DNA of 64,000 nucleotides. It comes from Lachnospiraceae bacterium (GTDB lineage: Bacteria; Bacillota; Clostridia; Lachnospirales; Lachnospiraceae). Position 1 is the stretch's first letter. Each line of letters begins with the position of its first letter. Location: NCBI GenBank assembly GCA_028689585.1, contig JAQVCW010000001.1, forward strand, positions 1 through 64,000, read 5' to 3'. The notes beneath the pieces are model-generated. The model did no database searches and was not told where the DNA came from. It saw only the letters and a program-made list of their open reading frames with translations. The position numbers were made by a program, and so were the translations under genes. Shown here piece after piece: positions 42,747 to 50,868 of the stretch.

Positions 42747-43080
42747 TAAATGAGTGAATTGTTTTGGCAGATTGTTTTGGCAGAAATGCCGGAGTAAAGC
42801 TTCTGTTCTTCGCTAAGTGAGGACCCCGGACAGACGGCAGTCTCCGAATAGTGTCTGTACTGTACGGAGCAGCACCCATCCATGATATGCTGCCTGCCCT
42901 GCTGCGTACTCAAAACTCAGTGAGAGAGTGACATGCGCCTCGCAGCAAGAACGCAGAGGCATTCTTGAAAATGAGCGGCAGCATGTTATATAGAACTTTC
43001 AAATTTGAATTGATTTTTTAATCCTATCATATATTCTCATTCTTTTCAAGATGTATTTCATCCAATGTGTTGTCTTTTGT
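42747..43080. other. Non-coding region with one AAGAACGC palindrome
   Basis: AAGAACGC-AGAG-GCATTCTT lies at 42947-42966. A 13-bp direct repeat (TTGTTTTGGCAGA) occurs at about 42758-42785. No gene is seen in 42654-43714; later parts hold the tandem array, terminator and polypyrimidine tract listed separately. Confidence 0.6.
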
Positions 43081-43285
43081 GTATAAATTTGATTACTCGC
43101 ATGTGAATTTGATTACTCAAGTGTGAATTTGACTACTCAAGTGTGAATTTGACTGCTCAAGTGTAAATTTAACTGCTCAAGTGTGAATTTGGCTACTCAA
43201 GTGTAAATTTAATTACTCACATGTAAATTTGGCTACTCAAGTGTAAATTTGACTGCTCAAGTGTGAATTTGATTACTCAAGTGTG
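43081..43285. repeat. 20-bp tandem array, ten units
   Basis: Ten units of GTGTGAATTTGACTACTCAA follow one another without spacers, in register at 43081, 43101 and so on to 43261, with a 5-bp partial unit at the end. Most units contain a TTGA-N4-TCAA dyad. Substitutions are scattered (GTGTR, AATTTR, RNTRCTCAA). The 20-bp period places each dyad on nearly the same face of DNA. Function unknown. Confidence 0.92.
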
Positions 43286-43395
43286 CTTCTCATATCAAAA
43301 AAACCATTTTTTCGGCAGTACGACGTTTGTTCCGCGCGCGGCAGCGCATCTGTGCCCGAAATACTTTTCAATTATAAGCCATCTTTTTATGATAG

Positions 43396-43460
43396 AAAAA
43401 AATCCCGCCGCTACAGCCCTCCATATGGCAAAGCCATATGACAGCTTGTAACTGCGGGAT
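43396..43460 (-). terminator. Terminator downstream of thrS
   Basis: On the minus strand ATCCCGC (43454-43460) pairs with GCGGGAT, with an inner TATGGC-TTT-GCCATA stem, followed by seven U. It is 250 bases after the thrS stop. Confidence 0.8.
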
Positions 43461-43499
43461 CTTACATTATTTTCCTGCTATTATTTTCCTACTATTCTT

Positions 43500-43712
43500 T
43501 AACTGCTTTTTATCTGCTCTTTCTTTCCTCTTTTTTCTTTCCTCTTTTTTCTTTCCTCTTTTTTCTTTTCTCTTCTTTCTTTTCTCTTTTTTCTTTCTTT
43601 TCTCTTTTTTCTTTCCTCTTCGTTTTTGCCGCCGGCACTCCGGTCCTTCAAAACAGTTCTTTTTCAAATCTGCCAGCTTCCTGCCTATTTCTTCCTATTT
43701 CTTCCTATTTCT
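43500..43712. repeat. Polypyrimidine tract and TTCTTCCTAT repeats after thrS
   Basis: About 120 bases (43500-43620) are almost only C and T on the plus strand, so the thrS 3' mRNA is A/G only there. A 10-bp unit TTCTTCCTAT is repeated about four times at 43680-43718. A lysine-rich 66-codon minus-strand frame over this tract is rejected as low complexity. Confidence 0.75.
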
Positions 43713-43714
43713 TC

Positions 43715-45676
43715 CTATTTCTGCTCTTCCACTTCGATCTTGCGGATTTCCTTCGTCCGGATTTCTTTTGTGATTGCATCGATGAATCCTCCGATTTCTT
43801 TCTGGCCTTCATCTCCCAGGAAACGGCTTCTGACGGATACTTTTCCTTCCGCCTCTTCCTTTTCTCCCACAATCAGCATATAAGGGATCTTTGCCATTCT
43901 GGCTTCTCTGATCTTGTAGCCGATCTTTTCAGATCTGGTATCTACGGTGCTGAGAACACCGTTTGCTTTTAATTCTTTCTGAACCTTATCTGCATAATCC
44001 ATGTATTTATCAGAAATCGGCAGTACACGTACCTGCTCGGGGCACAGCCAGGTCGGGAACTGGCCTGCATATTTCTCAATCAGCCATGCCAGTGTTCTCT
44101 CATAACAGCCAAGAGAAGTTCTGTGAATGATATACGGACGGACTTTATCGCCGTTCTGATCGATATAATACATATCGAACTGCTCTGCCAGCAGGGCATC
44201 CCACTGAACGGTGATCATGGTATCTTCCTTGCCATATACGTTCTTTGCGTTGATATCTACCTTCGGACCATAGAATGCGGCTTCACCCACATCCTCTACG
44301 AACGGAACTTCCAGTTCCGTCAGGATCTGGCGGATATGAGCCTCGGTCTGATGCCATGTTGCAGCATCTCCGATATATTTTGCTGTATTATCCGGATCCC
44401 ATTTGGACAGATGATAGGTTACATCATCCTGTAGTCCAAGGGTCGTCAGCGTCTGTTTTGCCAGAGCCAGACAGTCTTTGAATTCCTTTACCATCTGATC
44501 GGGACGAACGATCAGATGACCTTCGGAAATCGTAAACTGGCGGACACGGGTCAGGCCGTGCATCTCACCGGAATCTTCGTTACGGAACAGGGTAGAAGTC
44601 TCGCTGTAACGCAGCGGCAGATCACGGTAGGATTTCTGGCTTGCTTTGTATACATAATACTGGAATGGGCAGGTCATCGGACGAAGTGCAAATACCTCTT
44701 TGTCCTTTTCCTCATCTCCCAGCACAAACATGCCGTCTTTGTAATGATCCCAATGGCCGGAAATCTTGTACAGATCGCTCTTTGCCATCAGCGGAGTCTT
44801 GGTACGGATATAACCCCAGTTGTTATCTTCTTCATCTTCGATCCATCTTTGAAGTGTCTGGATGATCTTGGCTCCCTTGGGCATCAGCAGGGGAAGCCCC
44901 TGTCCAATCACGTCTACCGTAGTAAATAATTCCATCTCACGGCCCAGTTTATTGTGATCCCGTTTTTTAATATTCTCCAGATATTCCAGATACTCAGCCA
45001 GTTCTTCTTTCGTCGCAAATGCACTGCCGTAAATTCTCTGGAGCATCGCCTTGTTGGAATCTCCTCTCCAGTAAGCACCGGAAGAAGCAGTCAGTTTAAA
45101 TGCTTTGATGCCCTTGGTGCTCATCAGATGAGGGCCTGCACACAGATCTGTGAATTCTCCCTGATTGTAAAAAGAAATCTCCGCATCTTCCGGAAGATCC
45201 CGGATCAGTTCTACTTTGTAAGGCTCACCCTTTTCTTCCATGAATTTGATGGCTTCTGCTCTTGGCAAAGTGTAGCGCTCCAGCTTTGCGCCTTTTTTGA
45301 TAATCTTTTTCATCTCTTTTTCGATTTTATCCAGATCTTCTCTGGAAAATGGCTCTGCCTCAAAATCGTAATAGTAGCCGGTATCGATGGACGGTCCAAT
45401 TGCAAGCTTCACATTCGGGAACAGGTTTTTCACTGCTTCTGCCAGTACATGGGAACAGGTATGACGAACTACCCGAAGTCCTTTTTCATCCTTTGCAGTC
45501 AGGATATTCAGATTACAGTCTTTGTCGATCACGGTGCGCAGATCTACTGTCTGTCCGTCCACCTCACCTGCGCAGGCCATTCTTGCCAGACCTTCACTGA
45601 TATCAAATGCAATATCAATGACAGATTTGCTTTCTGCATATTCTTTTACAGAACCATCTTTTAAAGTAATTTTCAT
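43715..45676 (-). CDS. thrS: Threonyl-tRNA synthetase
   Basis: This 653-aa protein has the order TGS (1-62), second additional/editing domain (about 65-225), class II catalytic core and anticodon domain (about 550-640). The zinc ligands are visible as Cys in MTCPFQYYVY, His in ISEGHLIV and His in IIHRTSLGCYER. The catalytic motif around the second ligand reads TISEGH rather than the more common QDDAH, so this is a divergent branch. The ATG at 45676 is preferred over 45682, which abuts the GGAGGAGA site. Expression is controlled by the T-box leader. Confidence 0.95.
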   Translation of the reverse strand: MKITLKDGSVKEYAESKSVIDIAFDISEGLARMACAGEVDGQTVDLRTVIDKDCNLNILTAKDEKGLRVVRHTCSHVLAEAVKNLFPNVKLAIGPSIDTGYYYDFEAEPFSREDLDKIEKEMKKIIKKGAKLERYTLPRAEAIKFMEEKGEPYKVELIRDLPEDAEISFYNQGEFTDLCAGPHLMSTKGIKAFKLTASSGAYWRGDSNKAMLQRIYGSAFATKEELAEYLEYLENIKKRDHNKLGREMELFTTVDVIGQGLPLLMPKGAKIIQTLQRWIEDEEDNNWGYIRTKTPLMAKSDLYKISGHWDHYKDGMFVLGDEEKDKEVFALRPMTCPFQYYVYKASQKSYRDLPLRYSETSTLFRNEDSGEMHGLTRVRQFTISEGHLIVRPDQMVKEFKDCLALAKQTLTTLGLQDDVTYHLSKWDPDNTAKYIGDAATWHQTEAHIRQILTELEVPFVEDVGEAAFYGPKVDINAKNVYGKEDTMITVQWDALLAEQFDMYYIDQNGDKVRPYIIHRTSLGCYERTLAWLIEKYAGQFPTWLCPEQVRVLPISDKYMDYADKVQKELKANGVLSTVDTRSEKIGYKIREARMAKIPYMLIVGEKEEAEGKVSVRSRFLGDEGQKEIGGFIDAITKEIRTKEIRKIEVEEQK

Positions 45677-45830
45677 TTTCATTCTCCTCCATGCCTATTT
45701 ACGGAAAGCGTTCGCTCTCTGTGCTATACTCTTTGCTGTTGTCTGTGATATACCGCGTATTCAGTTTTGTATCACCTGTTATAAAAAATCGTAACTGTTC
45801 AGTATCAGTTACATTCATTCCTCATAACGC

Positions 45831-46078
45831 AAAAAAACCCTGAACAACGAAATCAATCATTGTTCAGGGACGATATACAAAAATACCGCGGTCCCACCCT
45901 GCTTGCATGTAGTACCACTTCATTAGACGAATAACGGTGTCTGCCGGACTTTATTAGAGCCGCTCCAGGGTGGTCTTCAAACAATTCTCCCATAGAATGC
46001 TTGCACCCTGTGCATTCCTCTCTGAATGGTTTCCTCGTTTTACTCTTCCTGTCATTGTGTTGTCGATATCACAGATTT
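45831..46078 (-). ncRNA. T-box riboswitch controlling thrS
   Basis: On the minus strand the leader carries the stem I region with GGAAGAGTA near 46045-46055 and a likely ACC (threonine) specifier at 45972-45974 in GAAGACCACC. The invariant T-box AGGGTGGGACCGCGGT is at 45885-45900. A terminator follows: CCCTGAACAA...TTGTTCAGGG (45838-45869) and a run of seven U at 45831-45837. Uncharged tRNA-Thr should pair with the T-box and prevent the terminator from forming. Confidence 0.93.
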
Positions 46079-46084
46079 AACTTG

Positions 46085-46112
46085 AGTATAACATTCTTTT
46101 TTGAGTTGTCAA
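46085..46112 (-). promoter_or_regulatory. Promoter of thrS and its T-box
   Basis: TTGACA (46107-46112), 16 bp, TATACT (46085-46090) on the minus strand. Transcription should begin near 46078. Confidence 0.8.
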
Positions 46113-46208
46113 CCCCAGCGGGCAGAATTTTTTTCAGGATCATCTGCTATTCGCAGCGAAAAGCAACGGCGGGATGTGCGCCGCAAATAGCAGCCGGGTG
46201 CCGGATTT

Positions 46209-46985
46209 CTACGGAATCAGGACCTCCTTGCCAGCCTTCGGCTTCACTGCCGCGATCCCCGGAAATTCCTCCATCATTTTTTTCTTCAGCAGTCTGGTGT
46301 CCACATTCCGGGAAATAGGCGGAAAAGCATCGTCAAAGTGAGACAGCAGAATACGCTTTGGTTTTAACTGGCGGATGATATCCAGCGCTGCCCTCTCCAG
46401 ATCGCTGTTTCCCTGAAACGGCAGAATGAGAAGATCCATTCCCGACGGGTAGGCCACATGCTCTGCCAGGCTCAGACTCCCCAGCAAAAATACGCTTTTG
46501 CCCTCTGCCTTCACTTCGTAGGCCACCGTCTCACCGCCTTCCTGAAATCTGCGGTTCGCATAAATGAGAAACGGCACATTGCGCCAGTATTTCAGCATCC
46601 GTTTCAGACTCAATGTTTTGCAAAACAACCTTCGGTCAAAATGGATGTGCTTTGCCTGATACGCTTTTACAGACACACCTCCGATGTGCAGAGCATCCCC
46701 AGGACGGATCTCTGCCACATTGCTGGTGTCTTCCATAAAGTCCGCCAGAGTACGGGCAGGACAGGCCGTACAAAATACGGTGGCATCTCCCTGCTCCAGA
46801 ATTTCCGGCAGATAAAACAGGTGGTCAAAATGACCATGAGTGATAAAAATGGTTTCTTCGGGCAGAAAATCTTCCAGTACATTCGGATGCGCCCCTCCGA
46901 TCAATTGAACAAACGGATCAAATAATATCCGCTCGCCTGCTGCCTCTATTATAATGGACGCAGTGCCTTTCCATGTAATTTTCAT
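46209..46985 (-). CDS. Metallo-beta-lactamase-fold hydrolase (UlaG/MBL-like)
   Basis: This 258-aa protein has the THGHFDH metal motif (about residues 48-54) and a C-terminal His in LLSHFDDAF. The weak middle ligands and the absence of the RNase insert suggest a UlaG/YycJ-related hydrolase of unknown substrate. It follows the MATE gene by 43 bases on the same strand, so the two may be co-expressed. AAGGAAAT precedes the start. Confidence 0.8.
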   Translation of the reverse strand: MKITWKGTASIIIEAAGERILFDPFVQLIGGAHPNVLEDFLPEETIFITHGHFDHLFYLPEILEQGDATVFCTACPARTLADFMEDTSNVAEIRPGDALHIGGVSVKAYQAKHIHFDRRLFCKTLSLKRMLKYWRNVPFLIYANRRFQEGGETVAYEVKAEGKSVFLLGSLSLAEHVAYPSGMDLLILPFQGNSDLERAALDIIRQLKPKRILLSHFDDAFPPISRNVDTRLLKKKMMEEFPGIAAVKPKAGKEVLIP

Positions 46986-47028
46986 CTGTAATTTCCTTCT
47001 TTCTGTTCATCATAGCCCCAGATCACCT

Positions 47029-48420
47029 TTATTCACTGCAGTTAATATTCATTTCCAAATTTTTCATCGTCTTAAATTCCTTTTTTACCATAACAGCGGC
47101 CACTGCAAATGCCATAAAGTCCGCCACCGGGCCTGCATAGAGTATTCCGTCTATACCCAGCCACGCTGAAAATGCAAACAGCAGGGGAAGCAGAAAAATA
47201 ATCTGCCTGGTCAGCGACAAAAACATGCCCTTGTAAGCTTTTCCGATGGAGGTAAAAAAGGAAGAGGTCAGCGGCTGCATAAAATTAATAATAGTTCCGG
47301 CAAGAAATACCCGGAAATAACTGATACCAAACTGATAGTAGCTCTCGCTTCCATCTCCGAACAGGCCCAGTAACTGTCTCGGGAAGATCTGGAAGATCAG
47401 AAATGCACCCAGGGCACAGGCCATTCCCGTCTTCATTGCCAGTGCATAGGTATCCCGCACCCTGCGATAATTTCTTGCTCCGTAATTGTAGCCTTCGATC
47501 GGCTGGGTTCCCTGAGAAATACCAATGATAATGGAGAAAAACAGTTGATTTACCTTTGTCACAATGCCTGCGCAGGCGATGGGAATCGCTTCTCCATACG
47601 CGGACAGCGCCCCATAATATTTCAGCAGATTATTTAATGCGATCTGCACCACCATCATCGCAAGCTGGTTGAAGCAGGATGCAGCTCCCAGGGAAATAAT
47701 GCGCCCAAGACAGGATTTCTGCAGCATAAAATGCTTTCTGGTCAGCTTCATGGTTTTAAAATGCATCAGATAGCGGATAACCAGTATTCCGGAAAATATC
47801 TGGCCGATGATGGTAGCAATGGCTGCGCCCTTCATTCCCCAGCCAAATCCCATGACAAAAATTGCATCCAGTATCGTATTGATCACGGCTCCTGACAGAT
47901 TGCAGATCATGGTCATGCGCGGGCTGCCATCCGCCCGGATCAGATTCCCGCCTCCGATAGTGATAATCAGAAACGGAAAGCCAATGGCGGTAATCATCAC
48001 ATATTCTTTTGCATAGGGAAGAACCTCTGCCGGTGATCCAAAAGCCTGCAGCATGGGAGCGAGGAACACTTCTGTCAAAATGCACAGCAGTGTACCGCTT
48101 CCCAGCAGCATCACAACAGAGTTTCCGATAAAATAAGCTGCTTTCTCTTTCTGTCCTTCTCCCATGATCAGGTTAAAACAGGATGCTCCGCCGATTCCAA
48201 ACATCAGTGCCAGTGCAGTGCACATCATGGACAGCGGAAAAGCGATATTCGTGGCTGCATTTCCAAGCGCCCCCACAGAATGGCCGATGAAAAACTGATC
48301 CACGATATTATAGATAGCGCTGACCAGCATTGCAATGATACTGGGGATCGCAAATTGTTTAAGTAATTTGCTGATTTTTTCTGTTGCTAAGGGTGATTCT
48401 TTTTTTCTCTGCTGTTCCAT
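47029..48420 (-). CDS. MATE-family efflux transporter
   Basis: This 463-aa membrane protein has 12 hydrophobic segments and the MATE pattern (FAIPSIIAMLVSAIYNIVDQFFIGHSVG near the N-terminus). Members export drugs or metabolites using sodium or proton gradients. Its mRNA leader contains a TTTGTCTGTGTG repeat (48440-48506). AGAAGGATAG lies before the start. The exported compound cannot be inferred. Confidence 0.92.
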   Translation of the reverse strand: MEQQRKKESPLATEKISKLLKQFAIPSIIAMLVSAIYNIVDQFFIGHSVGALGNAATNIAFPLSMMCTALALMFGIGGASCFNLIMGEGQKEKAAYFIGNSVVMLLGSGTLLCILTEVFLAPMLQAFGSPAEVLPYAKEYVMITAIGFPFLIITIGGGNLIRADGSPRMTMICNLSGAVINTILDAIFVMGFGWGMKGAAIATIIGQIFSGILVIRYLMHFKTMKLTRKHFMLQKSCLGRIISLGAASCFNQLAMMVVQIALNNLLKYYGALSAYGEAIPIACAGIVTKVNQLFFSIIIGISQGTQPIEGYNYGARNYRRVRDTYALAMKTGMACALGAFLIFQIFPRQLLGLFGDGSESYYQFGISYFRVFLAGTIINFMQPLTSSFFTSIGKAYKGMFLSLTRQIIFLLPLLFAFSAWLGIDGILYAGPVADFMAFAVAAVMVKKEFKTMKNLEMNINCSE

Positions 48421-48439
48421 GTGATATCTATCCTTCTGT

Positions 48440-48506
48440 ATGTTTGTCTGTGTGTGTTTGTCTGTATGTTTGTCTGTGTATTTGTCTGTGTGTTTGTCTG
48501 TGTAGC
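48440..48506. repeat. Dodecamer TTTGTCTGTGTG repeat upstream of the MATE gene
   Basis: About five to six variant copies of a 12-bp unit occupy the MATE promoter/leader region. Slippage here could vary promoter spacing and so expression. Confidence 0.7.
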
Positions 48507-48583
48507 TGAACTGTGTCGGTATTTTTGAAGACTGCTATAGTATCTGTTTGTCATGTATCTGCTGTATTTTTATCTATATTTGT

Positions 48584-48656
48584 TCAAGGACCCCTCTGCG
48601 TTGTTGCTGCGAGGTTTGTCATGCTTCGCATGATAAAACCTCGCAACGCCTCTGCA
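48584..48656. repeat. Composite palindromic repeat after the 5'-nucleotidase gene
   Basis: TTGCTGCGAGGTTTGTCATGCTTCGCATGATAAA is followed by ACCTCGC, giving a GCGAGG/CCTCGC stem that encloses a TCATGC-TTCG-CATGA hairpin. Fragments of CTCTGCRTT flank it. The inner hairpin is shared with 22194-22210. Confidence 0.8.
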
Positions 48657-50810
48657 TCACGACCGCTTCCTGCGCCGCTTTTTTATCGTCTTTAGGATCA
48701 TCGTTATTGTCACTCCTGTCACTGCCGCGGCCGCCGACAGTGCACCGTAAATCATCCTTCCATACTTTCCCGGCTTCTTCAAAATATCCCTGATCTCTTT
48801 GCTCGAATCCACAATTTTCCGATCATGAATTTCTCCATAATATGCAGGCACCTCGCTGACTCCATCTGAATTTTTCGGAAAGCTCTGAAGATAGAAGGCA
48901 ATGGCAGACCAGGCTTTCACTTCTCTGCCTTCTTTATCCCGCACAATGTAATCCTCAAAATTTTTCACCGGAGTGCCGTTTGCTGTTTTTGGAACCAGCT
49001 TCAGGATGCCAAGGGATTTTTCCGCCACTGCGCTCAGCATCTGTCCGGTATAAAGGTCAGCCACCACGCTGTAGAGCCGGTCATTCTCCAGCTCTGTCCT
49101 GGTATCCTCCATCACCTTTGCATTCAGCCAGATATCCGTCACCCGGTCTAATAACATGCGATTGGAATTGTAGGCAAAAGACAGGCCGCTCATATATAAC
49201 CGGGCCGTAATCATAAAATCAGAAATAGTTGCATCTATTTCAGCCGCCGTCCGCAGTTCCTCTCCCGTCAGATAAACCTGAATCAAAGGATAGCCCGGAA
49301 TATGATCCGGACCGCTGCCCAGTGAAAAAGAATTGAATACATTCTCTGCGGTAATGTTTCCCGGCAGATAGGTTCCGCGGATAATACCGGAAGGGATCAC
49401 TGCCACATCCACCATTTTCCTCCCGGCGGCCAGATGATTTAGGGTATACCGGTAGGCATCCGCCATAATATTTCCAAGGGAGTGCTCCGTATGAACCTGC
49501 TCCAGATCTGTAATCGGGCCGAATTCTATCGGATTGACCGCCAGCACCTGATCCGCAAAATATCCAAACTGCTTCAGATATTTTGCATCAATCTCGTCCC
49601 GAAATCCGTTCAGCAGCTTTCGTATCCCTGCTTCTTTTTCAATCCTCTCGTCCATGGAAACCAGCTCATATTTTTCCAGCCGCCAGCGCCCGTCCCCGGT
49701 CTGCGTCAGTGACAGGCTCCCTGTATTTCTTCCATAGGCGCCGCAGCTTACGATATATGTGCTGCCCCAGACAATGGGTTCTTCCAGCGTGGTATGGGTA
49801 TGACCGCTGATAATCACGTCCAGTTCCGGCACCGCCTTTGCAAGCTGCTCATCCTCTGATAATTTCGGATCTGTCCAGGTCCCGCAATGGGACAGGCAGA
49901 CGATCAGGTCCACGGCTTCGTTTTCTTTTATCCGGGATACCGTCTCTTTTACGCTCTCGATCGGATCTTTGAACGTCAGCTCACAGGTGGGGGCGCAGTC
50001 CAGCGCATCTTTGCCCAAAACCCCGGTCACCGCCACTCTTACGGTACCCTTCTGCAGAATCACATAATCGGCCAGCCCGCATTTTTCAGCCGCAGCCCGG
50101 ATGGTTCCGGCTGCGGAATCTGACCTTTTTCCGGCAGGCACCGCAGCCGGACTGACCGCCTGGGCCATTGCACTGACCGCTTGGGCAGTCGTACTCCCGG
50201 CCCCGGGCTTTGCACTGACCGCTTCCGCAGTCGTAGTCCCGGCCCCGGGCTTTGCACTGACCGCTTGGGCAGTCGTACTCCCGGCCCCGGGCTTTGCGCT
50301 GGCAGCTTCCGCAGTCGTACTCCCGGCCCTGGGCTTTGCGCTGGCAGCTTCCGCAGTCGTGCTCCCGCCCCTGGGCTTTGCACTGACCGCTTCCGCAATC
50401 GTACTCCCGGCCCTGGGCTTTGCACTGGCAGCCTGGGGCTGCCGCCCCCAGTCCACATTGCAGATTACCAGCGGTGCCAGGGGATCCCCTGACGCCGCGG
50501 CCGCTTCCAGCATGTCCGCCAGCCCCTTTGATCCAAAATCAAATTCATGATTTCCCAGCGTCACCACATCGAAACCAAGCTGCCCCAGCATCCGATACTC
50601 CAGCGCCTCTGAAGAAAATACGGTATGGTACAGGGTACCCATGGAAAAATCGCCGGCATCCACCACCAGAGTATCCGGATTCTCACTGCGTCTCTCCTCC
50701 AGCAGCGTCTTCAGTCTGGCCATGCCGCCCACGTCTATTGTATTTCCCTGTTCCGTCACTTCGTAGCTGTCCAGGTACGAATGAATATCGTGCGTAAAGA
50801 TGATGTCCAT
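48657..50810 (-). CDS. 5'-nucleotidase / metallophosphatase-like protein with repeat insertion
   Basis: This 717-aa protein has the calcineurin-like metallophosphatase domain (DIIFTHDIHS, VVDAGDFS, LGNHEFDFG and then GHTHT) and the 5'-nucleotidase C-terminal domain (about 395-620). A C-terminal membrane helix (about 685-705) ends in KTIKKRRRKRS. A low-complexity insertion of Ser-Ala-Lys-Pro...Thr-Ala-Glu repeats (about residues 130-215) splits the metallophosphatase domain. Unlike secreted relatives there is no signal peptide at the chosen start, which has AGGAGG upstream. The gene order gives no partner. Confidence 0.82.
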   Translation of the reverse strand: MDIIFTHDIHSYLDSYEVTEQGNTIDVGGMARLKTLLEERRSENPDTLVVDAGDFSMGTLYHTVFSSEALEYRMLGQLGFDVVTLGNHEFDFGSKGLADMLEAAAASGDPLAPLVICNVDWGRQPQAASAKPRAGSTIAEAVSAKPRGGSTTAEAASAKPRAGSTTAEAASAKPGAGSTTAQAVSAKPGAGTTTAEAVSAKPGAGSTTAQAVSAMAQAVSPAAVPAGKRSDSAAGTIRAAAEKCGLADYVILQKGTVRVAVTGVLGKDALDCAPTCELTFKDPIESVKETVSRIKENEAVDLIVCLSHCGTWTDPKLSEDEQLAKAVPELDVIISGHTHTTLEEPIVWGSTYIVSCGAYGRNTGSLSLTQTGDGRWRLEKYELVSMDERIEKEAGIRKLLNGFRDEIDAKYLKQFGYFADQVLAVNPIEFGPITDLEQVHTEHSLGNIMADAYRYTLNHLAAGRKMVDVAVIPSGIIRGTYLPGNITAENVFNSFSLGSGPDHIPGYPLIQVYLTGEELRTAAEIDATISDFMITARLYMSGLSFAYNSNRMLLDRVTDIWLNAKVMEDTRTELENDRLYSVVADLYTGQMLSAVAEKSLGILKLVPKTANGTPVKNFEDYIVRDKEGREVKAWSAIAFYLQSFPKNSDGVSEVPAYYGEIHDRKIVDSSKEIRDILKKPGKYGRMIYGALSAAAAVTGVTITMILKTIKKRRRKRS
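50170..50421 (-). repeat. 42-bp in-frame minisatellite in the 5'-nucleotidase gene
   Basis: Six units of 42 bp (at 50170, 50212, 50254, 50296, 50338 and 50380) encode 14 residues of the type SAKPGAGSTTAEAV. They differ at a few bases. The reverse strand is open in all three frames here because the unit lacks stops. Confidence 0.92.
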
Positions 50811-50826
50811 CGTCGTTTCCTCCTTT

Positions 50827-50847
50827 CAGGAACGCTTCTGCGTTCTT
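50827..50847. repeat. AGGAACGC-TTCT-GCGTTCTT palindrome
   Basis: A member of the AAGAACGC family between the nucleotidase and asparaginase genes, close to the ribosome site of the former. Confidence 0.75.
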
Positions 50848-50868
50848 GCGGTGAAAGTCACTTTCCAT

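Noticed and set aside
43081-43285. Possible CRISPR array
   Set aside because: The 20-bp units follow each other directly without unique spacers, and no cas genes are near.
43467-43667. 66-aa lysine-rich protein after thrS (minus strand)
   Set aside because: It is a translation of the polypurine tract from a TTG start, with no ribosome site and no complexity.
50060-50550. Open frames on both strands over the 42-bp repeat
   Set aside because: They result from a GC-rich unit lacking stop codons; only the frame continuous with the nucleotidase domains is supported.
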